Positions 33,010 to 44,565 of a DNA stretch of 64,000 bases are shown in pieces. The notes under the pieces were generated by a model. The model saw nothing but the letters and a program-made list of their open reading frames with translations, did no database searches and was not told where the DNA came from. The DNA is from Schistocerca nitens. Lineage: Eukaryota > Arthropoda > Insecta > Orthoptera > Acrididae. The stretch lies in assembly GCF_023898315.1 (NCBI RefSeq), contig NC_064623.1, positions 17,435,140 through 17,499,139 of the forward strand. Direction: 5' to 3'. The stretch's first letter is position 1. Each line of letters opens with the position of its first letter. Made by a program: the position numbers and the translations under genes.

Positions 33010-33880
33010 AACTGGCGCGTTGCATTGTCTAACACCGGAGACACCTGGAGGGCCCTCCCTATAATGCTCCACACATTCTAGGTTGAGGAGATCCGGTCCG
33101 GTAGCCTTGTTGGCCAGGTTAGAGTTTGGCAAGTACAAAGACAAGCAGTAGAAACTGTTGGCTTGTGTGGGCATGCGTTATCTTGCTGAAATGTAAGTGC
33201 TACGTAGTCTTCCATGAAGGGAAAGAAAAGGGAACGTAGAATATTGTCGACGTACTGCTGTGCTGAAATTGTGCCAAGTAAACAAAAGGGGTCATGAAAA
33301 ACTAAACGCCCGAAGGGGGCACGAAGGCCCAACGGTACCGATCGACCGCCATGTCATCCTCAATCCACAGGCGTCACTGGATGCAGATATGGATGGGTAT
33401 GTGGTCAGCACACCGCTCTCCTGACCGTATGTCAGTTTACGAGACCAGAGCCGCTACTTCTCAGTCAAGTAGCTCCTCAGTTTGCCTGAGTGCACCCCGC
33501 TTGCCAACAGCGCTTGGCAGACCGGATGGTCGCCCATCCAAAAGCTAGCAGAGCCCAACAGCGTTTAACTTTAGTGATCTGATGGAAACTGGTGTGACTA
33601 CTGCGACAAGGCCATTGTCGAAGGGCTCAATCATTCTATGGAATGAAATACCACCCCAGAGCATCATCGTCGGTTACCGGGCCATCCCCAGAGCATCAGC
33701 TTCGGTTACCGGGCCGGATGGAAGGCGACAGGTTGCTGTTGCACCACTGTGTGGGGAATCTGCAGACACGTTTTCACTGGTCATCTGGGCACAGTTGGAA
33801 GCAGGATTCATCACTGAAGACAATTTTTACTCTGCATCTGGCGTTAGGAACTTGCTTACTTTGTATAAGAAATACTAGTA
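33010..33880 (-). pseudogene. Degraded Tc1-like transposase relic
   Basis: Minus-strand readings include CFQLCPDDQ near 33800 (after the first catalytic Asp in related elements), WGGISF near 33640, YVDNILRSLFFPFM near 33250 and LTFQQDNACPHKP near 33190 with the second Asp. A TLTWPTRLPD segment near 33110 follows. Large interruptions and stops separate them, and no terminal repeats are visible. Confidence 0.65.
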
Positions 33881-33889
33881 AATAGTAAT

Positions 33890-35060
33890 AGTGCTGCTGT
33901 AACTGTTGGTTGGTAATATTTACTGACAAAATGCAACCTAACGCTAGATTGCGTACTTACGGCTATGCTGCGTGACCGTTTTCTAGTACGACTTAAAAAG
34001 AGAGAGAGATTATTAATTGATCACCGATGTGTCGGTTCTCGATTGTGTTCAGGACACGTACGGATTGATTACGCCAAGGAGTTTTCTTAATTGACCTTTT
34101 GACTCGGATTGCCTTCACGCAATCAGAATCTTCGATGAAAATACCTAAGCGACCTATTTGAATATAAAAATGGAAATGAAAGCAAATTAGCGGAATTTCG
34201 TAAGGGAAAGATTAACAGATCGGAAGTTCAACACATTGGTGGTCTCCCAAATACAATCGAGACACCGCGATAAAGAGCGAACTTGTAACAAAGCTCATAT
34301 ACAATTTGAACATCATTTTTGGTTAGTGAAAGACAAGAATAAGAAAATTACTGCTTCGTAAAATATTAATATATTTTGAACAAATTGGCATTAAACTCCT
34401 AGACATTGACAAATACACAATAAATGCATGACTTACATCTGATATTTCTTTTGTACATGGCACAGTCGAATAATCGCTGCTCTGTCAGTCCGTTCCTTCT
34501 TAAAATGAGATGTCCTTGCGTGTGCGTAAGTACTTTGTATCCTCACCCGAGTTACCGACATGTTTGTTCGTCGTTTCACATAGTTTTTGCACAAAATAAA
34601 GATACAACTTGTAGCAATGCTATGTAGTACGTCTTAACATGTCGGCGACCAAAAGTACAGGGGATAATGAAGTCTCTAGAATATTTCTTAACAAAAGATA
34701 GATTGTTCTTTCTTCTGTTTCGCAGCTTTTTGCTATCAAGCGCTGCGGCAATGATTTTAAATATCTGCGCCCAGCGGATCATAGTGTTTATTTAGAGTAT
34801 TTAAACGCTCGACGCGCTTCTCGGTATAGGCGCACATAAAAAAAAAAAATATTTCGTCTCTTTACTCTCGCGCTGTGATGCTTAGCATACCTACGAACTA
34901 CAGCTCGTTGGCTGTCCTTTTCTTCTATGGCAAATATCTCATATGCAAAGTATCTGAAATCCAATAATATTACATGGTCGACGAGATTCCAGGCGGCAAC
35001 GAGCAGTGAAGACGTGTGGGCGGAAGACACGTGTAGGGAAGGGACGCGAATGTGACTCTC
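33890..35060. other. No feature recognised
   Basis: AT-rich sequence; only short chance frames. Confidence 0.35.
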
Positions 35061-35061
35061 G

Positions 35062-35170
35062 CCCACCATACGAACCGAAAACCGGGAGTCATGTCATGGG
35101 GTGGCATTTCATTCCGCAGCAGGACCGCTTTGGCAGTCATGCGTTTCACCCTTACAGCGCAGCAATACTG
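35062..35170 (+). pseudogene. Tc1-like transposase fragment, left of an insertion
   Basis: The plus strand gives PGVMSWGGISFR followed by RTALA and a CACCCTTACAGCGCAGCAATAC segment. This is the region between the first and second catalytic Asp. The matching continuation is found 960 bp away at 36131. Confidence 0.6.
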
Positions 35171-36130
35171 AAAGTCGAGAGCTCTATCTTCTCATCTCGT
35201 GTTTTCTACTGAAAATCTCATGGTTGTACTCTGGTTAACTTTACTATTACAGAGATCGCCTAAACTTTATTTTTTTAAATTGGTCTTGTGCGCAACAAAT
35301 AACTTACTTGGTCTTTCTGCTGCCACTGCTTGATCTGCTGCATTCCATTATTTAACAAAATCATAAAAAACCTATTATTCGTGCTGAGTGCAATGCATGT
35401 TCTGTATGGCTGCGCCTGCTGTTGCTGCGGCTGCTGCTGCTTACTACAACTACATATAATTCAAGAGAAAGGGTTTGATCAAATCTAAACTCGATAAAAG
35501 ATAACACAAACAAGTAATTCCTTTTTTTCAAGAACTATATTCTGAAAGCGATTCTTTCTCATTCAATTAACAAAACGCTAGAAGCTCTTTGAACAATCGC
35601 TTCGTATGTAAATCTGCCTCCAGTGGCATTAAAGCAATATTACAAATTAGTCAAACTCTTGAGACAGACTGAAATACTTCTCAATTAAATACATAGTGAA
35701 ACAATTCCCTGACAATTACAAAAGAAATCAATGACAAAAATCAATACTTAATCTATTCGCCTGACATTGGTTTCCTTTAAGAATTCATTATCAAAATTAC
35801 CGTCTGCTGCTACGCACATACACAAACCTTTTCTTTAAATTAATAAGCGCGCTGCAAATTATAAAAAATATCAACTCAGTACCAAATCCTGTGTCGCTGC
35901 TGGCGGACACGGCAGTACGGCAGCTCGCCGAGGACCCCTCGCCCAACACACGTGCGCACCACAGCAGGCGGGCAGGCGGGCTCCTACACTGGCCTCCAAA
36001 ACTGCCACTCCTTAATCCGTGCGCTGCGAAGCGCGACAACAATATCTTAGATTCCAGAGTTTGTGTGTGCGCGCTGTAGCCAACCTTTAAATCCTGAGAG
36101 AGTATTGCCAACTGTCCGTCTGTTGTTAGT
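35171..36130. other. Unidentified insertion of about 960 bp in a Tc1 relic
   Basis: It separates two pieces that should be adjacent in a Tc1 transposase. It contains a CTG-rich stretch (about 35410-35440), AT-rich sequence and a GC-rich part at 35890-35990. I could not define terminal repeats or a duplication, so its class is unknown. It could be a solo LTR. Confidence 0.4.
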
Positions 36131-36212
36131 ATTCTACGCCCTGTTTTGTTGCTATTCACAGTAACCCATCCTGGGCTTACATTTCAGCAAGATAACGCCC
36201 TCCTACACTGTA
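36131..36212 (+). pseudogene. Tc1-like transposase fragment, right of an insertion
   Basis: Reads ILRPVLLLFTVTHPGLTFQQDNAL-like sequence with the second catalytic Asp (GATAACGCC). It is cut by the RTE LINE at 36213. Confidence 0.65.
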
Positions 36213-36215
36213 GAA

Positions 36216-37579
36216 ATGTTGGAACACGTGAGGCAATACTGACCTTACGACTTATACGAGAAGAAAGATTAAGGAAAGGCAAACCTACGTTTCTAGCATT
36301 TGTAGACTTAGAGAAAGCTTTTGACAATGTTGACTGGAATACTCGCTTTCAAATTCTAAAGGTGACAGGGGTAAAATACAGGGAGCGAAAGGCTATTTAC
36401 AATTTGTACAGAAACCAGATGGCAGTTATAAGAGCCCGCATCTCGTGGTCGTGCGGTAGCGTTCTCGCTTCCCACGCCCGGGTTCCCGGGTTCGATTCCC
36501 GGCGGGGTCAGGGATTTTCTCTGCCTCGTGATGGCTGGGTGTTGTGTGCTGTCCTTAGGTTAGTTAGGTTTAAGTAGTTCTAAGTTCTAGGGGACTTATG
36601 ACCACAGCAGTTGAGTCCCATAGTGCTCAGAGCCATTTGAACCATTTTGAGCAGTTATAAGAGTCGAGGGGCATGAAAGGGAAGAAGTGGTTGGGAAGGG
36701 AGTGAGACAGGGTTGTAGCCTCTCCCCGATGTTATTCAATCTGTATATTGAGCAAGCAGTAAAGGAAACAAAAGAAAAATTTGGAGTAGGTATTAAAATC
36801 CATGGAGAAGAAATAAAAACTTTGAGCTACGCCGATGACATTGTAATTCTGTCAGAGACAGCAAAGGACTTGGAAGAGCAGTTGAACGCAATGGACAGTG
36901 TCATGAAAGGAGGGTATAAGATGAACATCAACAAAAGCAAAACGAGGATAATGGAATGTATTCGAATTATGTCGGGTGATGCTGAAGGAATTAGATTACG
37001 AAATGAGACACTTAAAGTAGTAAAGGAGTTTTGCTATTTGGGGAGCAAAATAACTGATGATGGTCGAAGTAGAGGGGATATAAAATGTAGACTGGCAATG
37101 GCAAGGAAAGCGTTTCTGAAGAAGAAAATTTGTTGACATCGGGTATAGATTTAAGTGTCAGTAAGTCGTTTCTGAAAGTATTTGTATGGAGTGTATCCAC
37201 GTATGGAAGTGAAACATGGACAATGAATAGTTTGGACAAGAAGAGAATAGAAGCTTTCGAAATGTGGTGCTACAGAAGAATGTTGAAGATTAGGTGGGTA
37301 GACCACGTAACCAATGAGGAGGTATTGAATAGGATTAGGGAGAAGAGACGTTTGTGGCACTACTTGATTAGAAGAAGGGATCGGTTGGTAGGACATGTCC
37401 TGAGGCATCAAGGGATCACAAATTTAGCATTGGAGGGTAAAAATCGTAGAGGGAGAGCAAGAGATGAATACACTAAGCAGATTCAGAAGGATGTAGGTCG
37501 CAGTAGGTACTGGGAGCTGAAGGAGCTTGCACAGGGTAGATTAACATGGAGAGCTGCATCAAACCAGTCTCAGAACTGA
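36216..37579 (+). pseudogene. RTE-like reverse transcriptase pseudogene
   Basis: From the 5' break: GTREAILTLRLIREERLRKG, then motif A FVDLEKAFDNVDW, then the SINE. After it come GVRQGCSLSPMLFNLYIEQA, motif C SYADDIVIL with both Asp, MNINKSKTRIM and FCYLGSKITDDGR. A one-base loss near 37131 breaks the frame (KKKIC, stop). The C-terminal FEMWCYRRMLKIRWVDHVTNEEVLNRI is readable in another frame. 5' truncation, SINE and frameshift make it dead. Confidence 0.85.
36435..36650 (+). repeat. Hybrid SINE: family B head on family A body and tail
   Basis: The tRNA-like head (CTCGTGGTCGTGCGGTAGCG, B box GGTTCGATTCC) matches the SINE at 43113-43358. The second half (TTAGGTTAGTTAGGTTTAAG to CAGAGCCATTTGAACCATTTT) is the family A body. 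A perfect 13-bp duplication, GCAGTTATAAGAG, lies at 36422-36434 and 36651-36663. Confidence 0.93.
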
Positions 37580-37610
37580 AGACCACAACAACAACAACAA
37601 CAACACTGTA

Positions 37611-37920
37611 CACAGTGGCAAGGAAAGTTGGGCTACAGAGTCGCGTGGCAACTGTTGTCATAGGAAAGGTGGACTGCAGCAGAAATGATTGCCGAATAAG
37701 TTAACAGAACAAACAGGAGATTTACATAACTTGTATTTCTCCAAATGTACAAAGACTCATTACCAACAGTGCTGCAAGAAACATAGTTCATCTATGACGA
37801 TGAAGCTCCCTGAAGTGAGCATGAATGATGGAGTGCGACCCGTGACTAGACGGCATCTGCAGAGCGTCGCGTGGCAAAGTGGTGTCAAGGTGAGGCGCGT
37901 CTGAGCAACACCACCTGACT
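37611..37920. other. No feature recognised
   Basis: Sequence right of the RTE tail. Its start may continue the Tc1 relic (TGGCAAGG), but I cannot confirm it. Confidence 0.3.
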
Positions 37921-39318
37921 ACAGGCCTGCGCGCACACTTGTGACGTCACACACTGATGGCCGGGTCTGTATCGGAACGCTCCTGTTAAACACTCTGCCG
38001 CTATACGAACTTCACGAGTTTTAGAGCTGAGACCGCATAGGGATTCTCGTGCTTTCCTCTCCTACATGTCCTTGTAATGAAAGTATGGAAATTTATATCA
38101 TTGCGTAAAGTGACTGAACAAAACTGCCCTATGTCATTTCAAGATCTAAAATTATTTTGACGATTTGCCTTAAATACGCGTTTCTAGGCTTGAATACAAA
38201 CTGTACTTTTAAATTCTGTCTTTTACCTCAGGAGCTACGCTTTCTTGCAGTAAAAAATCGTCAATATGCAACAACAAGCAGACGTTTTCGGTTTTAAATA
38301 AAACAGCTGGAGCTCCTACAGAACTTAAGAATTTGTTTCCCTGGTTATTTTCGCAAATTTTCCTCTCCACTTCAAAATTTGCTGACCTGACACGGAACTC
38401 AAATCATTCGGCGAAATGGGGCTCCTCCTGACATAATGTTTAATAAATAAAAACACCGAAAAATTATTTTATTTCCCTGTTTCTCCGGAACTTTAGAACC
38501 TTAAACATGAAAAGATTGTTTCTCCTATATCCTTGATTGAAATTCGTGTCACAGAGTGCTGTTAATTTAATCATAATGCGCTTACCTCGAAATTCTGCTT
38601 TCTATACTGCTTAATCTGTCGAACACTGAATTCATTAAAGCAATTTGCTAAGGTAGTTTACTCAAATTGAAATTATTTCCGAATAACTGTATATGTAAAA
38701 CTGAACAAAATCATTCTGTAGCTCTTCCAAATAAAATTACTGGAAACTCAACAATCTGGTAGGAATGATAAGCAATATTAAACATTTTCGAGTCACACTA
38801 ATTAATATAACTATTCTGTGCGACGATAGTTGCAAATATGAGAGACAATTCATAGCCAGCTTCGTATTAACCTCGCAGCAGTGGTCCTGAATTAAGAAAC
38901 AAATGATACTGGTACATGATACATACCTGCTTATAAAAACAATTGGCACATGTGCTGCAATGGAAACAAATGACAAGCTACAATTTTTTTGTTATTTACT
39001 TACCCTTGAATGATGCGTAGACACAAATTCCTGTCTGGGATTAGCTGCAATCCTGCGATTTCTCAACTTCACATATTTGGGAAATCGAAACATGTGCACT
39101 TTCATGCCTTTTTGGGATTTATAATTTCCCTGGCAAAAGGGAACGCAGCACTTGTATCCCATACTTCGCAGAACTGGAGACGATTACTGCAAGAAATGTA
39201 TATCACCTTCACGTGTCACACACTTTCAACATACACGGCAACAGGACTGCCGACTGAAGATAAGATGGCCAACAGTTTGTGACGTCACGTGCCAATACGG
39301 CCGCTGTGCGCAGGCCTT
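37921..39318. mobile_element. Possible inverted-repeat element of about 1.4 kb
   Basis: The left arm (37922-37965) and right arm (39262-39318) are imperfect reverse complements. They share GGCCTGCGC, GTGACGTCAC and ACTG-TGGCC blocks in the same order. The interior is AT-rich and non-coding. Both arms contain TGACGTCA (37942-37949, 39280-39287). Confidence 0.5.
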
Positions 39319-39398
39319 GCATCTAGAAGGCTTTGGTGTGAGCGGCTGCTGCCAGCCGCCCTGTATTGCGCTCGTGGTGCAGAGCTCCTTGAGTTGAC

Positions 39399-40412
39399 GT
39401 AACGTTAGCGACAGCCCCGGACGGTGCACAAGTCCCGCCCATTCACCCCCCTCCACACCAATCCATATCCCAAGCTCCGCCCATGGTCTGCCGCATGTTC
39501 CAACATCAAAGTTGTTCGTATCACAGATACGTATCACAGTCATAAGAAGGGAGAAAATCGGTAGTTAGTATGAAATACAGTTTTTCCGGTACCACTGTGA
39601 AAAGAATTAGAAATATGTTCATTGAATATGCGAGTTGAAAAATCATCAATAAGAAATAAAAAATGGTATCCACACTGTCTTTTTTATTTCATGAGCTTTC
39701 ATCTGCACTATATCAAAAAGTCTGATATTTGTTAACTGCAGTGAGCGCAAATTTCCGTCACCTCACCTAGTGTAAGAAATTCTGTTGGAAAATATTAATT
39801 GGTAGTATCGCCAAGGATGCTGTCCGTTGTCTCGATTGTCTAAAGTGAATGTTGTGCATAAACAAGGCAAAGTCGATGTCTTGGTTTGTTTCTGATGACC
39901 TCATTAAGACTAAAGAATATAAGAGTGCGATAATGTAGAAATGCGTAATGTAAGCAGTCAGATATTTATACAGTGACATTCTTCATTAATATTTGCCTGT
40001 GTAATGGGTGAATTTTTACTTGTGAACTCTTATGACTGCTTGCTTATAGCAGACACGAGATTACTTCGAGTTCTTCTTCAGTGTTTGAGAGCTTTAGAGC
40101 TGCCTTTTGTTAAACATATGTACATAATTTCGTCAGTGTTATTCCAACACATCTTATCGTACTTTAATGTCTGTTAGATTTACTCATTTTAAATACTTTT
40201 AATTACACAAACTGCTAAGAAGTACTAACAGCACAACACTGCTAGTATGAACAACCGCGGTTAAACAAAAAAACGACGAACAAAAACACGACAGCGACTA
40301 CCAAAGATCATATTGATGGCGCTCTTGGTTGGTGTGGCGGGGGGTATAGGTGTGGATGGGGGTAAATGGGCGGGGCTTGTGCAAATGTCCAGGGCTGTCG
40401 CTAACGTTTCCT
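39399..40412. mobile_element. Inverted-repeat (foldback) element of about 1 kb
   Basis: Arms of about 65 bp. The left (39399-39470) contains AACGTTAGCGACAGCC, then GGAC, GCACAAG, CCCGCCCATT and CCCCC-TCCACACC. The right (40343-40409) is the reverse complement of that block with few mismatches. The interior is AT-rich with no transposase. Confidence 0.7.
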
Positions 40413-40517
40413 CTTGAGTTGTGGCGCAGCGGGCACGCACCACTGGGTTGCCAGACCGCCCACTACCACTGTCGACTTCTAACGCAAACTCGCAGCTCCA
40501 TCAACAACTGTCGGCTC

Positions 40518-40870
40518 GTATCGATAATGATATACAACACACACACGGCGACAGTCTTGTCTTTGTGCTTGCCAAATCCTACCTCGGTCTGCAAGGACGC
40601 CGGATCTCTCCGCAATTCTGATTGCTTGGTAGCATTATGGGCAAGTCACACCACTCAGCTCTGAATCTGGCCGTCCAACACGCCGATTGGACGGAATTCG
40701 GCACGGTATCCCTTAGGAGGACATGCAACAACTGTATCGATCAATACCAAGCCGCATAACCGCTAGCAGAATGGCCAGAGGTGGACCAATGCGTTGCTTA
40801 CTTGCTCAATTTGTAAAGCTCTTTCTCTTGAATGAATCCTCCAGTTATTCTGAAAAATGTCATCATTCGT
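40518..40870 (+). pseudogene. Tc1-like transposase C-terminal relic
   Basis: Readable pieces: a DNDI-like second Asp, FVLAKSYLGLQGRRISPQF (equivalent to ACQTLPWPARSPDLSP), and ALNLAVQHADWTEFGTVSLRRTCNNCIDQ in shifted frame. Then AEWPEV and a 3' flank that runs to 40870. The left half is absent. Confidence 0.55.
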
Positions 40871-40884
40871 TAGCCCTATACATA

Positions 40885-42274
40885 CACTACTGGCCATTAA
40901 AACTGCTACACCAGGAAGAAATGCAGATGATAAACGGGCATTCATTGGACAAATATATTATACTAGAACTGACATGTGATTACATTTTCACGCAATTTGG
41001 GTGCATAGATCCTGAGAAATCAGTACCCAGAACAACCACCTCTGGCTGTAATAACGGCCTTCATACGCCTGGGCATTGAGTCAAACAGAGCTTGGATGGC
41101 GTGTACAGGTACAACTGCCCATGCAGCTTCAACACGATACCACAGTTCATCAAGAGTAGTGACTGGCGTATTGTAACGAGCCAGTTGCTCGGCCACCATT
41201 GACCAGACGTTTTCAATTGGTGAGAGATCTGGAGAATGTGCTAGCCAGGGCAGCGGTCTATGTCCACAAAGGTCCGTACAGGACCTGTAACATGCGGTCG
41301 TGCATTATCCTGCTGAAATTTCGCAGGGATCGAATGAAGGGTACAGCCACGGGTCGTAACACATCTGAAATGTAACGTCCACTGTTCAAAGTGCCGTCAA
41401 TGGGAACAAGAGGTGACCGAGACGTGTAACAAATGCACCCCATACCATCACGCCGGGTGATACGCCATTATGGCTATGACGAATACACGCTTCCAATGTA
41501 CGTTCACCGCGATGTCGTGAAACACGGATACGACCATCATGATGCTGTAAACGGAACCTGGATTCATCCGAAAAAATGACGTTTTGCCATTCGTGCACCC
41601 AGGTTCGTCGTTGAGTACACCATTGCAGGTGCTCCTGTTTGTGATGCAGCGTCAAGGGTAACCGCAGCCATGGTCTCCGAGCTGATAGTTCATGCTGCTG
41701 CAAACGTCGTCGAACTGTTCGTGCAGATGGTTGTTGTCTTGCAAACGTCCCCATCTGTTGACTCAGGGATCGAGACGTGGTTGCACGATCCGCTACAGCC
41801 ATGCGGATAAGATGCCTGTCATCTCGACTGCTAGTGATACGAGGCCGTTGGGATCCAGCACAGCGTTCCATATTACCCTTCTGAACCCACCGATTCCATA
41901 TTCTGTTAGCAGTCATTGGATCTCGAGGAACGCCAGCTGCAATGTCGCGATACGATAAACCTTCAATCGCGATAGGCTACAATCCGACCTGTATCAAAGT
42001 CGGAAACGTGATGGTACGCATTTCTCCTCCTTACACGAGGCATCACAACAACGTTTCACCAGGCAACGCCGGTCAAGTGCTGTTTGTGTATGAGAAATCG
42101 GTTGGAAACTTTCCTCATGTCAGCACGTTGTAGGTGTCGCTACCGGCGCGAACCTTGTGTGAATGTTCTGAAAAGCTAATCATTTGCATATCACAGCATC
42201 TTCTTCCTGTCTGTTAAATTTCGCGTCTGTAGCACGCCATCTTCTTGGTGTAGCAATTTTAACGGCCAGTTGTG
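40885..42274 (-). mobile_element. Tc1-like family T element, complete ends
   Basis: TA at 40883-40884 and 42275-42276. Ends CACTACTGGCCATTAAAACT and AATTTTAACGGCCAGTTGTG are inverted repeats. Interior as in 26498-27861. Confidence 0.9.
41020..42043 (-). pseudogene. Tc1-like family T transposase pseudogene
   Basis: ATG at 42041-42043. HTH residues and RTVRRRLQQHELSARRP are readable, then VIFSDESRFRLQHHDGRI (first Asp) to about 41386. A frameshift follows, with PLVPIDGTLNSGRYI, and a short deletion lies before the second Asp (RNFSRIMHDRML in the shifted frame). A further frameshift follows after the second Asp. The end is at the stop near 41020. Confidence 0.87.
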
Positions 42275-42456
42275 TATAAACGATATATACCGATTTCTGT
42301 CCTATTCGGATAATACACTGAAGCGACAAAGAAGCTGGTATCGGCATGCGTATTCAAATACAGAGATATGTAAACAGGTAGAATACGGCGCTGCGGTTGG
42401 CAACGCCTGTATAAGACAAGTGTGGCGCAGTTGTTAAATCGGTTACTGCTGCTACA

Positions 42457-43669
42457 ATGGCAGATTATCAAGATTTAATGTGAGTCTGAATGTGATGGAA
42501 TAGTCGGTACACAAGCGATGGGACACAGCATCTCCGAGACAGCATAAAAGTGGGGATTTTCCGATACAGCTATTTCACGAGTGTACTGTGAATCTCGAGA
42601 ATCCGGTAGAACATCAAATTTCCGACATCATTGCGACTGGCAAAAGATTCTGCAAGAATCGTTGAACGTGACAGAAGTGCAACCCTTCCGCTAATTGCTG
42701 TAGATTTCAATGGCCGCTGTGGGCTTTCGGAGCCGAAGGCCCACTTGTGTACCCTTCATGACTGCATGGCACAAAGATTTACGCCTCGCCTGGGCTCGTC
42801 AACATTGAGATTGGACTGTTGATGACTAGAACTGTGTTGCCTGGTCGGACGAGTCTCGTTTAAAACTGTATCGAGCGGATGGACGTGTACGGGTATGGAG
42901 ACAACCTCATGAATCGATGGTCCCTGCATGTCAGCAGGGGACTGTTCAAGCCGGTGAAGGGTCTATAATGGCGTGGGGCGTTTGCAGTTGGAGTGATATG
43001 GGACACCTGAACAACTTTGACAGGTCACACGTACGTAAACGTTCTGTCTGATCACCTGCATCCATTCATGTCCATTACGCAATTTGACGAACTTGGGCAA
43101 TTCCAGTAGGTTGAAATGAAATGATCGTATGGCATTGTTGGCCGGGAGGCCCCATGCGGGGAAGTTCGGCCGCCATATTGCAAGTCCTTTTTAGTTGACG
43201 CCACTTCGGCGACTTGCGAGTCAATGAAATGATGATGAAAGACACACAACACCCAGTCATCACGAGGCAGAGAAAATCCCTGACCCCGCCGGGAATCGAA
43301 CCCGGGACCCCGTGCGCGGGAAGCGAGAACGCTACCGCACGACCACGAGATGCGGACTCCAGTAGGTTAATGCGTCACCTCACAAATCCAGAATTGCTGC
43401 AGAGTGGCTTCAGGAACACTCTTCTGATTTAGACACTTCCGCTGGCCACCAAACTCCCCAGACTTGGACATTATTGAGCATATCTGGGATGCCTTACAAC
43501 GTGCTGTTCAGAAGAGATCTGCACCCCCTCGTACACTTACGTATTTATGGACAGCCCTGCAGGATTCGTGGTGTCAGTTCCTTCCAGCACTACTTGACTC
43601 ATTAATCGAGTCCCTGCCACGTCGTGTTGCGGTACTTCAGCGCACTTGCGGGGCCCTACTGGATATTAG
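42457..43669 (+). pseudogene. Tc1-like family U transposase pseudogene
   Basis: Starts MADYQDL at 42457. Stops and frameshifts are frequent. Recognisable pieces: RIVERDRSATLPLIAVDFN, a VAWSDESRFKLYRADGRVRVWR-like block near 42840-42900 with the first Asp, and the WPPNSPDLDIIEHIWDALQRAV-type block near 43445-43510. The family end (GPTGY, stop) is at 43669. The SINE disrupts the segment that should carry the second Asp. Confidence 0.8.
43113..43358 (-). repeat. SINE family B, inside a Tc1 element
   Basis: The head at the high end carries the B-box complement GGAATCGAACCCGGGACC and a CTACCGCACGACCACGAGAT A-box side. The tail at the low end contains GCCGAAGTGGCGTCAACT in antisense and ends TTTCATTTCA. 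The duplication CCAGTAGGTT lies at 43103-43112 and 43359-43368. Confidence 0.9.
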
Positions 43670-43779
43670 GATACTGTACCAGTTCCTTTGCCTCTTTATT
43701 GTAGCGTTGCGTTGCCTTTTTTTATGTTTTTGAGTGTACAACGCAATGAGTTAGGCGAGCACAGGATTCAGCGAGAACA

Positions 43780-44340
43780 GTTACCGGCGGTGGCGAACAA
43801 CACTCGCAGTGGGTTTTGCTGCGGGGGTGCAAGAGTGCGCCCGACTGGGAGTCGCGCGGCAGAAACCACCCGAGGCGTTCTGGCCGTCTCAGAGCGGCGA
43901 GTAACAAGCGGGAGAAAGGATGGGCCTGCGAAGCGGTCGCCGGAACGGTGCCGGGTGGGGTGGTGGCGAGGGCGGGAGAGGAGTCGAGTGGAGTGGGGAG
44001 AGAACAACAGACTGTCGCCGCGGAGTCGTAATGAGGCGGCGGCGGGCGTCCCCAGCTGTTTGTAATTATGTGGGGGCGGCCAGAGTTTTTCATCTGCGGT
44101 TTCTGTGGCGGGGGTGGGGGTAGGGGAGGCTGAGGTGGGGAAGGGGTAAGGGGGTCCGAGGAGAGGAGCGCAGCGCTCAGCCGAGCAGCGGTAGCGGGGG
44201 TCTGCGACCACCTGAGCAGGCGGCGGCGCTGGACTTCCCTCACTTCAAAGGTGCGGGAGTCGAGCCCGGAACCTTCGCCTTCCCACCCACTGAGCTGCTC
44301 AGTCACGACTCGAGACCCACCCCGACAGCTCCGCTTCCGC
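43780..44340. promoter_or_regulatory. GC- and CpG-rich island
   Basis: About 560 bp that is far more GC-rich than its surroundings, with many CpG and G-runs such as GGCGGGGGTGGGGGTAGGGG on the plus strand. No reading frame has support. It could be a promoter or first exon of a host gene, or an unmethylated transposon part. Confidence 0.4.
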
Positions 44341-44565
44341 TTGTGCTTCAGCCCCTACCCTATAAACTTAACTCGAATTTAAGGCGAAGAAATCCGCTAC
44401 TGTACAATTGCACGGTAGGCGATCATTACCTGCGAACTGTACTTACAGTAAAATACATACAGGGTGAAAAGTACTTAAACCGACAAACTCTGGGAGGTTG
44501 TAGGGCACATCAAAACAAATATTTTTCCCTAATGTCATGTTTTCCTATGAGAATTATTTAAACCG

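Larger units (their letters stand above)
36213..37602 (+). mobile_element. RTE-like LINE, 5'-truncated, in a Tc1 relic
   Basis: The 8-bp duplication ACACTGTA is at 36205-36212 and 37603-37610. The element starts inside the RT domain and ends with a short ACAACAACAAC tail. Short-repeat tails are typical of the RTE clade. A hybrid SINE sits at 36435-36650. Confidence 0.85.
42316..43701 (+). mobile_element. Tc1-like family U element, complete ends, hit by a SINE
   Basis: TA at 42314-42315 and 43702-43703. The left CACTGAAGCGACAAAGAAGC and right ACCAGTTCCTTTGCCTCTTT regions are inverted repeats. SINE B occupies 43113-43358. Confidence 0.85.

Noticed and set aside
43722-44306. 194-residue minus-strand proline-rich open frame
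   Set aside because: Produced by the stop-poor composition of the GC-rich island; overlapping frames on both strands are equally long.
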